Notes under the pieces: generated by a model
What the model was told of the DNA's origin: nothing
The model's database searches: none
The model's input: only the letters and a program-made list of their open reading frames with translations
Shown: one piece after another, positions 46,277 to 53,646 of the stretch
Numbering within the stretch: the stretch's first letter is position 1
Layout of the letters: every line of letters starts with the position of its first letter
Assembly: GCA_040381075.1 (NCBI GenBank)
Contig: JBEIHX010000017.1
Location: forward strand, 15,935-79,934
DNA from: JBEIHX01 sp040381075
GTDB taxonomy: Bacteria; Pseudomonadota; Alphaproteobacteria; Caulobacterales; Aquidulcibacteraceae
DNA: 64,000 nt
Direction of reading: 5' to 3'
Translations under genes and position numbers: made by a program

Positions 46277-47536
46277 CTACGCGCCATAGACGCGCTCGAG
46301 GCCTTTGCAGCGCGCGCCCAGTTCCTTTACTAGTCGATCGAGTGTGTCGTTGCGCAATCCTTGGCCGCGAAATTCGGCAACGAGCGCGCTCGCTTCGTCT
46401 GGGGCACGGGCGACGATATCGCGAACATGACCGATCGCCTGACCGGCGTCGAACCCAACATCGGCGGCAAGCGTTTCCCAATGGCGGGGAATGATGTCTT
46501 TGAGGACACGGTGGCCGTCGATCCCCATCGCCAAGGACGACTCGCGCCGATCCGCCGCGTAAGGCAAGTCACTGACGACGTCGTAGAGCGGCGCCAAGCG
46601 AAACGCGCCGCCTGGCGCATACACAATCGAATAGTTGCGCGCGTGCGCATCAGTTCCGGCGATAACGTAATTGAGCGCCTGGGCGCGCATGAAGCGGTCG
46701 CGATCGACGTTTGGATTGGCTGAATCGAGCAACAACGCCATGGTGTGCTTGATCGTCGGCCCGCCCTCGGATTGGTATTTGCGTAGCGGATTCACGCCGA
46801 GCGCTTGGCACATGTCCTCCTGGTGCACGCGAAACACGCCTTGAGGACGCCGTATGCGATCATAGCGCTCGACGATGATCACCGGCACGTCGGCGAACAC
46901 CTCCACCACAGAGATGGCCGCGGGCAAATCGAGACGGCGCGCAAGCTCAAGACAAAAATGCTCATTGGACGCGATGTGGCGAATGCGGCCTGTCTCCGGC
47001 TTGAAGATATGCGTGGTCGGTGTCCTACCCTGTGGCACACCCCAGCTGTTCTTGGTTTTGTAGAGCGCTGTTTTCGCCTGCGCACCTGCGAGGCTGAACT
47101 GGCCGGTGTCTTCTGCGAGGCGCCCCGCGCCGGGATCGTTCTTCAGCGCCAGCATGCGCGCCTCAAGCGCCTTGCGCGTGAGTCGCTTTACGTTCTCGCG
47201 CCCGGCGAGTTCAACGCCGGGCGCGACCAATTGCACGGCGCCAGGACAATCCTCGCCGACGGCCGCCAGCAGCGCGAACGGATTGCGCGCCGACACCTGA
47301 AAGCGCTTCGCCCACGCATCGAGGATCCGCTGATTGTCCGGCAACAGCCCCCACATAAAATTTGTGATTGGACGAACGCCGTGGCGTTGCTGCTGCAACG
47401 GCATCGAGCGCGAGATCGGGATGTGACGCGGGTTGCGCTGCCATTCGGGCAAATATTCGAAGCGATAACCGCCATTGGCGCGCTGTGTGACCTCGCCGAT
47501 CTCCTTGTCGGTGAGCAGCACTTTAAGGGTCTTCAT
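46277..47536 (-). CDS. hipA: HipA-family serine/threonine kinase toxin
   Basis: A 419-residue HipA-like kinase. The N-terminal subdomain (residues 1-100) has GLLPDN, the SLAGAQAKTALY segment is the P-loop region, IFKPETG carries the ATP-binding lysine, and the catalytic loop is AGTDAHARNYSIV, followed by the metal-binding LAPLYDVVSD. E. coli HipA phosphorylates glutamyl-tRNA synthetase; the target here is unknown. It overlaps hipB by 4 nt and is intact, unlike several other genes in the element. Confidence 0.93.
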   Translation of the reverse strand: MKTLKVLLTDKEIGEVTQRANGGYRFEYLPEWQRNPRHIPISRSMPLQQQRHGVRPITNFMWGLLPDNQRILDAWAKRFQVSARNPFALLAAVGEDCPGAVQLVAPGVELAGRENVKRLTRKALEARMLALKNDPGAGRLAEDTGQFSLAGAQAKTALYKTKNSWGVPQGRTPTTHIFKPETGRIRHIASNEHFCLELARRLDLPAAISVVEVFADVPVIIVERYDRIRRPQGVFRVHQEDMCQALGVNPLRKYQSEGGPTIKHTMALLLDSANPNVDRDRFMRAQALNYVIAGTDAHARNYSIVYAPGGAFRLAPLYDVVSDLPYAADRRESSLAMGIDGHRVLKDIIPRHWETLAADVGFDAGQAIGHVRDIVARAPDEASALVAEFRGQGLRNDTLDRLVKELGARCKGLERVYGA

Positions 47537-47823
47537 TTCCGCCTCAAACCTGTGTTGGCGATCGCGTCGAGGTCGACAAAGTCGTCATCACTCTTAGGCG
47601 GCGGGCCCGGCGGCGTCTCTTTCCCAAGCGTCAGCGGCAGATCAAGCGCGCGCAGCATTTGAAAAATCAGACCGATGCTGGCGCCTGAATAGCCCTTCTC
47701 CACTTTCGAGATGGCCGATTGGGTGACGTTGATGTCGTCAGCGAGCTCACGCTGGGTCTTCCCTTGGGCAACACGGGCTTCGCGAAGGACCGCCCCCAAT
47801 TCTCGTACATTCTTGGCCTGCAT
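47533..47823 (-). CDS. hipB: HipB-like XRE antitoxin
   Basis: A 96-residue protein with an XRE helix-turn-helix (LGAVLREARVAQGKTQREL, then NVTQSAISKVEKG). A Pro/Asp-rich tail follows. It is directly upstream of hipA with an ATGA overlap, the standard antitoxin-toxin order. Inverted repeats of the TATTCC type in the upstream 120 bp are likely operators for autorepression. Confidence 0.93.
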   Translation of the reverse strand: MQAKNVRELGAVLREARVAQGKTQRELADDINVTQSAISKVEKGYSGASIGLIFQMLRALDLPLTLGKETPPGPPPKSDDDFVDLDAIANTGLRRK

Positions 47824-47828
47824 GGCGC

Positions 47829-47919
47829 ATTCCTATCAGGAATTTTTCAATTTATTCCCAAGGAGAATTTCGGTCAAGATGCCCAGCGGGAATAGTAAGA
47901 TATATTCCCAATGGGCATA
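47829..47919. promoter_or_regulatory. hipBA promoter with repeated TATTCC-type operators
   Basis: Three related dyads precede hipB: ATTCCTATCAGGAAT at 47829-47843, TATTCCCAAGGAGAATT at 47853-47869 and TATTCCCAATGGGCATA at 47903-47919, plus a lone GGGAATA at 47888-47894. Spacing and symmetry resemble the TATCC-N8-GGATA sites bound by HipB in E. coli. The region is AT-rich relative to its surroundings. Confidence 0.65.
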
Positions 47920-47945
47920 ATTCGCATTATACTTCTCAGGAATAT

Positions 47946-48182
47946 TCAACGTGCGAATATGACCAGTTGAGCGCCGCATCGGAGGACTGCAGGTGCGAGA
48001 TCAAGCACGCCGTCCAGATCGCCAAGGTAATCCCAGACACGTCGATGCGTTGAGGGGTCGTGCGCATGAAGATCGCCCCCGTCACGGGGCGTCGAAGGCA
48101 GGAGCGGCGCCGCTAGCGCCAGGGTTTCGACGCCGAAGCAGCGCAAGTCTGGGTCAGCGACCTCACCGCCCGGGCTGCGCAA
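47946..48182 (-). CDS. Hypothetical small open frame
   Basis: A possible 78-residue product immediately downstream of the enoyl-CoA hydratase pseudogene. The segment RRVWDYLGDLDGVLDLAPAV faintly recalls the start of SRPBCC/polyketide-cyclase-like proteins (VWxxIGDF), so it may be another gene remnant. No confident assignment is possible. Confidence 0.2.
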   Translation of the reverse strand: MRSPGGEVADPDLRCFGVETLALAAPLLPSTPRDGGDLHAHDPSTHRRVWDYLGDLDGVLDLAPAVLRCGAQLVIFAR

Positions 48183-48187
48183 CCACT

Positions 48188-48956
48188 CTAAGCGCCCCTG
48201 AACACAGGTCGACGACGCTCCCTGAACGCGGCCACACCCTCGGCACCATCGGCTGAACGAACAAGAGCCGTCTGCTCCACCGCCTCCGCGAAAACTGCTT
48301 CGCTCAAGGAAATCGAGTCCATGCGGCGCAAGAGGCGCTTGGCTGCAGCGACTGCGAGTGGCGCGCTGGCGGAGATTACTTCGGCCAACGCATGCGTTTC
48401 AGCGGTCAAGCTCGCCTCTGGAAACATGGCATTGGCAAGGCCACGACGCACAGACTCCGCGGGGCCAATTTTACGGCGTTCGATGATCGCTTGCAGCGCT
48501 TGGCGATATCCGAACGCACGGTGCATAATCCAACACAGGCCGCCGTCCGGAACCAAACCAACCGTACCGAAGGCCAGATAGATCGTGGCGTCTTCGGCCA
48601 TGACAACATAATCACAGTGCAGCGCGAGCGCGGCTCCAATACCAGCGGCCGCGCCGTGTATCTGTGCGATCCAGATCTTGTTCGAGCCTGCAATGCCCGA
48701 AAAAATCGCGCGGCACTCCTACTCGATAAGGATTTGGATTGGCTCGGTCGGCAAGTCATCAAGGTCTGCGCCGCTGCAGAAACCCTTGCCTGCGCCGGAG
48801 AGGATAACGGCCCGCACGGCGGGGTCTGCCTCGACCTGAAGCACAGCTTTGAGAATAGCTCCGCGCAGCTCCCCGTTAAGTGCGTTGAATGCGTCCGGAC
48901 GGTAACGTGATGCGTGCGACCGGGCCGCTCCGATCTACAAGTACAAGACCATCCAT
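48188..48956 (-). pseudogene. Enoyl-CoA hydratase/isomerase pseudogene
   Basis: Read on the minus strand: MDGLVLVDRSGPVARITL, a frame break near 48898 (about 2 nt missing), then RPDAFNALNGELRGAIL and GFCSGADLDDLPTEPIQ, an in-frame TAG after ILIE, then SNKIWIAQIHGAAAGIGAAL and GLVPDGGLCW to the end at 48188. These are the oxyanion-hole and catalytic regions of the crotonase family. Two disabling changes make it a pseudogene. An intact paralogue lies outside the element at 53647. Confidence 0.85.
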
Positions 48957-49407
48957 CGCGTCACCTTTCTGTTGTGTCGCCGCTGGCGCGTGCTTCTGAG
49001 CGCTATTTCTGATCTGCGCGCCCTTCAGCCTCGCGGCTAGCCGCTATGGCAGACTGGCGCATCCATGGTCACGTGATGGCCCAGCAACGATCCAGCTGTA
49101 GCTTGCACCTCGTCCTCTTGGCTCGCCGGATCGAATTCAACGGCTTTCACCGCGGCAACATGCCTTACCTGCTGGTGCTATGCCCTGACGGCGCCTTAAG
49201 CGCTTCGCTCGACTTGCAGCTGCGCGTGCATGAACTGCATCACGCAGCTGGCGTCACCGAGCCCCGCACTCGGCCTCAGTCGCCCATCATCAAACGTGAT
49301 TGGGGCTTGATCGTCACCGAGGCGCGCGTTCCGAGGTTTTCGAATTTCTGCCGACGATTATGGGCGGGGCCTCCGCCATGTGATTCAGTCGACCACGATG
49401 ACGATCC
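48957..49407. other. No recognisable gene
   Basis: About 450 bp inside the element. A plus-strand frame at 49046-49426 has no recognisable domain and an unlikely composition. It may be decayed coding sequence. Confidence 0.4.
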
Positions 49408-49701
49408 TCAATCTTCATCGCCATGATCGTTGGCTGCATCCGGAAGATCGTCATTGGCCGCTGGACGTCTCGGCTCGCGAGAAGACTGGTTTGGAGCGCT
49501 CGCTTGTTGGCGATAGTACCGGATGAGATCGGCGGGCTTGTAAACCGCGCGGCGGCCGAGATGCATGCAGACAGGACCTCGTCCCTCACTGTAGAGCCGC
49601 GCCAATGTCTGCGGCGCAATCGACATCCGAAGGTCAGTGAGGAATTGCGCGGCTTCCTTGCGTGGCAGCAGCCGATCCAGTCTGGCGGCTCCATTGCCCA
49701 T
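49408..49701 (-). CDS. AlpA/excisionase-like helix-turn-helix protein
   Basis: A 97-residue protein with a winged-helix DNA-binding segment: RLLPRKEAAQFLTDL-like start (DRLLPRKEAAQFL), APQTLARLYSEGRGPVCMHLG and RRAVYKPADLIRYY. This matches small MerR-like or AlpA-type regulators and excisionases carried by integrative elements. A longer start at 49713 is possible. It could be the directionality factor of the element; that is inference. Confidence 0.7.
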   Translation of the reverse strand: MGNGAARLDRLLPRKEAAQFLTDLRMSIAPQTLARLYSEGRGPVCMHLGRRAVYKPADLIRYYRQQASAPNQSSREPRRPAANDDLPDAANDHGDED

Positions 49702-49903
49702 GTCGAACTCCATTCGAGTTACTCACAGTGGCGATGAGAATTCCGCGAGATCGCAACACGCCAACGATGCTCATCGAAAACGCGTGAGCGTCGATTGCGT
49801 TGGGCTTTGCCACAATCCACCCCACTTCCAAGGGGCGGCCCGTGAGAACAGACGCGCGCGCAATGACTTGCAAAAACCGCAGGCCGCGGATGAGACGTCT
49901 CAA
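49634..49903 (-). CDS. Hypothetical protein
   Basis: A possible 89-residue product overlapping the start of the AlpA-like gene in another frame. The segment RPLEVGWIVAKPNAIDAHAF and SMSIVGVLRSRGILIATV look protein-like, but no family is recognised and the end is shared with another gene. Confidence 0.25.
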   Translation of the reverse strand: MRRLIRGLRFLQVIARASVLTGRPLEVGWIVAKPNAIDAHAFSMSIVGVLRSRGILIATVSNSNGVRHGQWSRQTGSAAATQGSRAIPH

Positions 49904-50280
49904 CTTGTATCCCGTTTGGGCGTCCTGCGCGAAACGTAGCAGTGCGCGCTTCAGAGCGGCGCGAAGCGTTTGGAATGCTGCGGAATGCCACCGTGCTCAC
50001 GCGCGCCAAGGGCGGGCGCTGACGCGCCGCTTGCGCGGCCCTTGGCCCGCGCTGCGCGCGATGGCTGACTAAAAAGTGTCGGGCCGCCGGGCGTCCGATT
50101 CACAAGTCGACGGCGCCTGCCGGCGGCGTCGACCACGGGGCTAACGGCAGGTTCTGAGCGGTTCGCAGACGACGGCAAGGATCCCGTAAGCGGGCCGTAA
50201 ATCGCCGAAAGCCGCCCCTGCGCGCATGGTGAGCACCGAGCCGCCAACTGTCGCGGCGAGAGATCGTTTGGCGGACAATC
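49904..50280. other. No recognisable gene
   Basis: Roughly 380 bp between the hypothetical frame and the DUF4274 gene. GC-rich with Arg-rich shadow frames only. A promoter for the DUF4274 gene may lie in the last part. Confidence 0.4.
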
Positions 50281-50595
50281 GTGCTGCATCCAGATTGCGA
50301 TCAAGCAACAGCGCTCGCGATTTTCTGGAAGGCGTCTCCGGAGTACTATGTTGAGTTCAACGAGCGCACGAGCGTGCCTGCCGTCAATCAAAGCGACTAT
50401 GACTTGATTAATCTGATCCGAGAGCGTTGGCAGAGCGGCGCCTATGTTCGATCAGAACTGGCGTTTGATCCCGATACCGATGCTTGGGCACTCGACTTTG
50501 ACGACCTTCGTCGCCGCTACGGGGCGCGGGTTTATCAACTCATGCACGCCACCATGCGCGTCAGGCTGGAAGGGCGACGCCTGGCTCAGCGTTGA
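50281..50595 (+). CDS. DUF4274-like protein
   Basis: A 104-residue protein whose start HPDCDQATALAIFWKASPEYY and later NLIRERWQSGAYVRSELAFDP follow the DUF4274 pattern. Family function is unknown. GTG at 50281 is the only obvious initiator, but similar sequence (REIVWRTI) extends upstream to a stop at 50250, so the gene may have lost its 5' end. The IS1111-type element starts about 70 bp downstream. Confidence 0.6.
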   Translation: MLHPDCDQATALAIFWKASPEYYVEFNERTSVPAVNQSDYDLINLIRERWQSGAYVRSELAFDPDTDAWALDFDDLRRRYGARVYQLMHATMRVRLEGRRLAQR

Positions 50596-50734
50596 TCTTG
50601 GCAGTGCAGGATACAAGGTGTGATTGGCGGCCAAGGTGGCAACCGCGAACGTCTTTATTGATGGGGTGGACGCCCCCCAACGGCATCAATGTGCCAAAGT
50701 GGAGGTGTTACCACACAAATTGAGGGAGGCGTTC

Positions 50735-51762
50735 GTGGAGAAAGTTGGCATGATCGGCCTGGATATCGCCAAGTCTGTTTCTCAGGCTCATGGAGCGGAT
50801 GAATCCGGTGAGGTTGTATTCCGGAAGAAGATCACCCGCCTGAAGTTGCATGAATTTTTTGCGTCCGTGCCGCCCTGCGTCGTCGCGATGGAAGCCTGTG
50901 GCGGCGCCCATCATTGGGCGCGCGAGATCGGGAAGTTTGGCCATGAAGTCCGACTTATCGCTCCCAAGTACGTCAAGCCGTTCGTCAAGCGCCAAAAGAA
51001 CGACGCCGCGGACGCGGAGGCGATTTGTGAGGCCGCGACACGCCCGACCATGCGGTTTGTGTCGCCCAAGAGCGAAGCGATGCAGGCAAGAGGCCTCGTG
51101 TTCCGCACACGCGATATCCTGGTGCGACAACGCACTCAGATCACCAATGCCGTGCGGGGCCATCTTGCCGAGTGTGGACTCGTGGTTCCGCAGGGTGCCG
51201 GCCACTGCAAGAAGCTTGTCGGGCAACTCGAGGACTCGTCTTCTCGCCTCCCTGAAGCGGTTCGATCAATCCTGTGGCTCCTGACCCGGACAGCGACAGA
51301 ACCGGATGATAAGATTTCCCAGCTCGACAAGGACATTGCCCGCCGCACGCGCGAGGACGATGTCGCTCGTCGCCTCATGACCATCCCCGGCGTTGGCCCG
51401 ATCACTGCGACCGCAATAGCGGCGCTGGCGCCGCCGGCGACCGCCTTTCGGAAAGGCCGAGATTTTGCAGCAGGGGTCGGCCTTACCCCGTTACAGAAAC
51501 GACTGGCGGCAAACAGAAACTTGGCGCGACGTCGAAGATGGGTGAACGAACTATTCGCCGGCTCCTCATCACGGGCGCCGCCGCGGCGATCCATCACGCG
51601 GCGCGACGAGGCCTGGCTCCTACCACATGGTGGGGGTCCATGCTTGCGCGAAAGCCGCGCATGCTGGTGACCGTGGCGCTCGCCAACAAGATGGCTCGGA
51701 TCGTTTGGGCGCATATGGTCAATGGCGAGGAGTATCGAGCTCCGGTGCGCGCCGTGGCGTAA
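50735..51762 (+). pseudogene. IS110-family transposase, 1-nt frameshift
   Basis: GTG at 50735, with GAGGGAGG 6 nt upstream, opens GMIGLDIAKSVSQAHG (first Asp of DEDD), then VVAMEACGGAHHWAREI (Glu) and KNDAADAEAICEA (Asp pair). The C-terminal domain has MTIPGVGPITATAIAAL. After PLQK at 51494-51499 the frame is lost; the expected SxGGKQKLG continues one frame back (GGKQKLGATSKMGERTIRRL) to the stop at 51762. Inserting one base near 51499 restores about 342 residues, the family length. Confidence 0.9.
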
Positions 51763-52018
51763 AGCCCGAGCGCGCTCTGCGCGGTCGTTGAAGGCGTAGG
51801 GTGATCGAAGGATAAGGTATGGCGCAACAGTCGATGAGACGGGGCCGGGAAAACCAGTTTGGCCCTACGTGCAACCAGCACGCTATTTTGATCTGGACCC
51901 GACCTTCGAACTCCCATACGGGCCCGCGGCTACCTGACTGCCGCAACAGAGGCCGGACAGATGGCTGCACCCCGACTACGCGCACAGACATTTTCATGAA
52001 GATTTCTCTTGCGCTGAC
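51763..52018 (+). ncRNA. Candidate bridge-RNA region of the IS1111-type element
   Basis: About 255 bp of non-coding sequence between the transposase stop and the right inverted repeat, against about 57 bp on the left. In characterised IS110-family elements the long non-coding end encodes the bridge RNA that pairs with target and donor; in the IS1111 group this is the right end. I did not fold it, so the call is by position only. Confidence 0.35.
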
Positions 52019-52229
52019 GGGGGCGTCCACAGATGGGCCAATCTCTGCCCTGCCGACAAATCGTTACGACCGACAGCCATGCAGCGAGGAAGAGCCACTC
52101 CGAGATTACGGCGGGTTTTGAGCGTGACTGATGTCGTCTCCACTGCGCGTCGGAGGTTGAGATCAACTGCGACGAAGTGAGACGATCGTCCGAGTCACGC
52201 ACGGAGACCCACGAGCGAGCGGCGCCGCG

Positions 52230-52248
52230 TGGTATCGCGGTGGTATCG
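52230..52248. repeat. 19-bp direct repeat, right copy (probable integrase arm sites)
   Basis: Identical to 44478-44496 and in the same orientation, 84 bp inside the right core. Confidence 0.65.
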
Positions 52249-52293
52249 CGCCTCGTCTTGTGTAAGAATGCACCTGCGAAAGTGCTTGAAAAA

Positions 52294-52338
52294 TGGTGGA
52301 GCCTAGCGGGATCGAACCGCTGACCTCCTGCATGCCAT
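52294..52338 (-). pseudogene. 3' half of tRNA-Ala(GGC), carried as attachment sequence
   Basis: Read on the minus strand: ATGGCAT (full 7-nt anticodon loop, anticodon GGC), GCAGG, the T arm AGCGGTTCGATCCCGCT and acceptor end GGCTCCACCA. It agrees with tRNA-Ala(GGC) from the anticodon loop to the encoded CCA. The 5' half is absent: at 52339 the sequence changes to the displaced VOC gene end. It cannot make a functional tRNA. Confidence 0.9.
52332..52338. other. Right attachment core (ATGCCAT)
   Basis: Second copy of the 7-bp core. On its left it continues as tRNA-Ala; on its right as the missing VOC end. Confidence 0.85.
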
Positions 52339-52380
52339 TCAATGGGACTTGATACAACCCGCCCGGGCGGCCCATACTTG
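52336..52380 (+). pseudogene. Glyoxalase/VOC-family gene, displaced 3' part
   Basis: In the frame left open at 44328, the sequence continues IQWDLIQ, the usual VOC C-terminus (xRWDLIQ). The frame then stays open through PARAAHTW and the 12-bp repeat to a stop at 52804, so the exact natural end of the protein is unclear; only the first 8-15 codons look like family sequence. Confidence 0.8.
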
Positions 52381-52437
52381 GCGTCGCCCGCGCATCAGCC
52401 TGGATCCGGGCCGTTCGCCATCCAGGGGCAATGCCTT

Positions 52438-52485
52438 CGCCAATCCCGTCGCCAATCCCGTCGCCAATCCCGTCGCCAAGAACTT
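52438..52485. repeat. 12-bp tandem repeat, 3 exact copies plus one diverged
   Basis: CGCCAATCCCGT three times, then CGCCAAGAACTT. It lies outside the element, between the VOC gene end and the CurA-type reductase gene. In the extended VOC frame it would read ANPV repeats. Confidence 0.9.
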
Positions 52486-52608
52486 CCCGCCAACAAGTCC
52501 GGCCAAAACGTCCCGCCCAGGCTTGCCGCCTCCCTTTCCTGCCTCCTCTTCCCGCGGCCCGGCGCCAATCCGTCGCCAGGGCGCGCCAGCCTCAGGTCCA
52601 CCCTCCAC

Positions 52609-53640
52609 ATGCACGCCAAAATCCGCCGCATCGTTCTTGCCCGTCATGTCCAAGGCGCCCCCAAGCCGGACGACTTCGGGCTTGAAACGACCGACACGCC
52701 CGCTCTGGCTGCAGGCCAGTTTCTCGCGCGCACACTCGCCGTCTCGGTCGATCCGGGAACCCGCTCGCGGCTCTCGGGAGGGGCGAGTTATGCAGCCGGC
52801 CTGAAGATCGGCGACACTGTCGACGGCTTCTGCGTCGCCCGGGTGGTCGACAGCCTGCATCCCGGCTTCACGCCGGGCGATCTCGTCACCGCAGGGGCCG
52901 GCTGGTGTGACCATTTCATCAGCGACGGGCGAGGCTATCTGGCTCGCCTTCCCGCCGCTGACGCCGGGCCCTCACCGCCGCTGTCGGCCTGGATCGGCGT
53001 GCTCGGCGTGCCCGGCATGACGGCGTACTTCGGATTGAAGCGCGTGGCGCAGATGCAGGCAGGCGCGCGCATCCTCGTCACCTCAGCGGCGGGGCCGGTT
53101 GGCGCAACTGCAGGACAGCTCGCCAGGATCTGGGGCGCCTCCCGGGTGGTGGGCGTGGCCGGTGGCGCGCGCAAATGCGCGTGGCTGCGGGAAACGGCTG
53201 GTTTCGACGCGGTGATCGACCGGCGCGCCGAAGGCGACCTCAGCGCGGCGCTGCGCGCGGCCATGCCGGAGGGCGTGGACGTGCTGTTCGACAATGTCGG
53301 CAACGCAATGATCGATCTCGTGCTGCCGCTGATGCGCCGGGGCGGACGGATCGTGGTGTCGGGCCAGGTGGCGGACTACAATGTCGCCCCGCAGGATCGG
53401 GTGGGTCTGCGCAACACCGCGCCCTTCATAACCCACCGTCTCAGGATGGAAGGGCTTGTCGTGTTCGACGATCTCAAAGCGTTCCCCGCAGCGCAGAGCG
53501 AGCTGGCCGAACTGATCGCAGGCGGGCGCCTGGCGTATGTCGAAGAGCGATTTTATGGTCTGGAGTCCGCGCCGGAAGCCTTCTGCGGCCTGTTCCGGGG
53601 GGAAAACTTCGGCCGGCGCATCATTCATCTGGCGGAGTAA
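52609..53640 (+). CDS. NADP-dependent oxidoreductase, CurA/leukotriene B4 dehydrogenase type
   Basis: A 343-residue medium-chain reductase without zinc ligands. SVDPGTRSRL near the start, the nucleotide-binding TSAAGPVGATAGQLARIWG and the DVLFDNVGNAMIDLVLPLM motif define the PTGR/CurA subgroup, which reduces double bonds of enones. The start at 52609 is set because family homology begins with MHAKIRRIVLARH; upstream in-frame codons run into the 12-bp repeat. It is followed 6 nt later by an enoyl-CoA hydratase gene. Confidence 0.93.
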   Translation: MHAKIRRIVLARHVQGAPKPDDFGLETTDTPALAAGQFLARTLAVSVDPGTRSRLSGGASYAAGLKIGDTVDGFCVARVVDSLHPGFTPGDLVTAGAGWCDHFISDGRGYLARLPAADAGPSPPLSAWIGVLGVPGMTAYFGLKRVAQMQAGARILVTSAAGPVGATAGQLARIWGASRVVGVAGGARKCAWLRETAGFDAVIDRRAEGDLSAALRAAMPEGVDVLFDNVGNAMIDLVLPLMRRGGRIVVSGQVADYNVAPQDRVGLRNTAPFITHRLRMEGLVVFDDLKAFPAAQSELAELIAGGRLAYVEERFYGLESAPEAFCGLFRGENFGRRIIHLAE

Positions 53641-53646
53641 CACGCG

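Larger units (their letters stand above)
50666..52030 (+). mobile_element. IS110-family (IS1111-group) insertion sequence
   Basis: A perfect 12-bp inverted repeat, GTGGACGCCCCC at 50666-50677 and its complement at 52019-52030, brackets a DEDD-type transposase gene. Short subterminal inverted repeats with a short left and long right non-coding end are features of the IS1111 group of IS110. True ends probably lie a few bases outside. The transposase is frameshifted. Confidence 0.8.
44322..52338. mobile_element. Decayed integrative element (about 8.0 kb) inserted in a VOC gene
   Basis: Bounded by 7-bp direct repeats ATGCCAT. Excision between them would rebuild a continuous VOC reading frame. 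It contains, in order: tyrosine integrase cut by an IS5-type remnant, an orphan HigA-like antitoxin, hipAB, an enoyl-CoA hydratase pseudogene, an AlpA-like DNA-binding gene, a DUF4274 gene, an IS1111-type insertion sequence with a frameshifted transposase, and the 3' half of tRNA-Ala(GGC) at the right end. Spacing between genes is wider and composition more AT-rich than in the flanks. With the integrase truncated it should not move on its own. Confidence 0.85.

Noticed and set aside
49046..49426. Plus-strand gene inside the element
   Set aside because: No recognisable domain, odd composition and no ribosome site; treated as decayed or non-coding.
52294..52338. Functional tRNA-Ala gene
   Set aside because: Only the part from the anticodon loop to CCA is present; D arm and 5' acceptor strand are missing.
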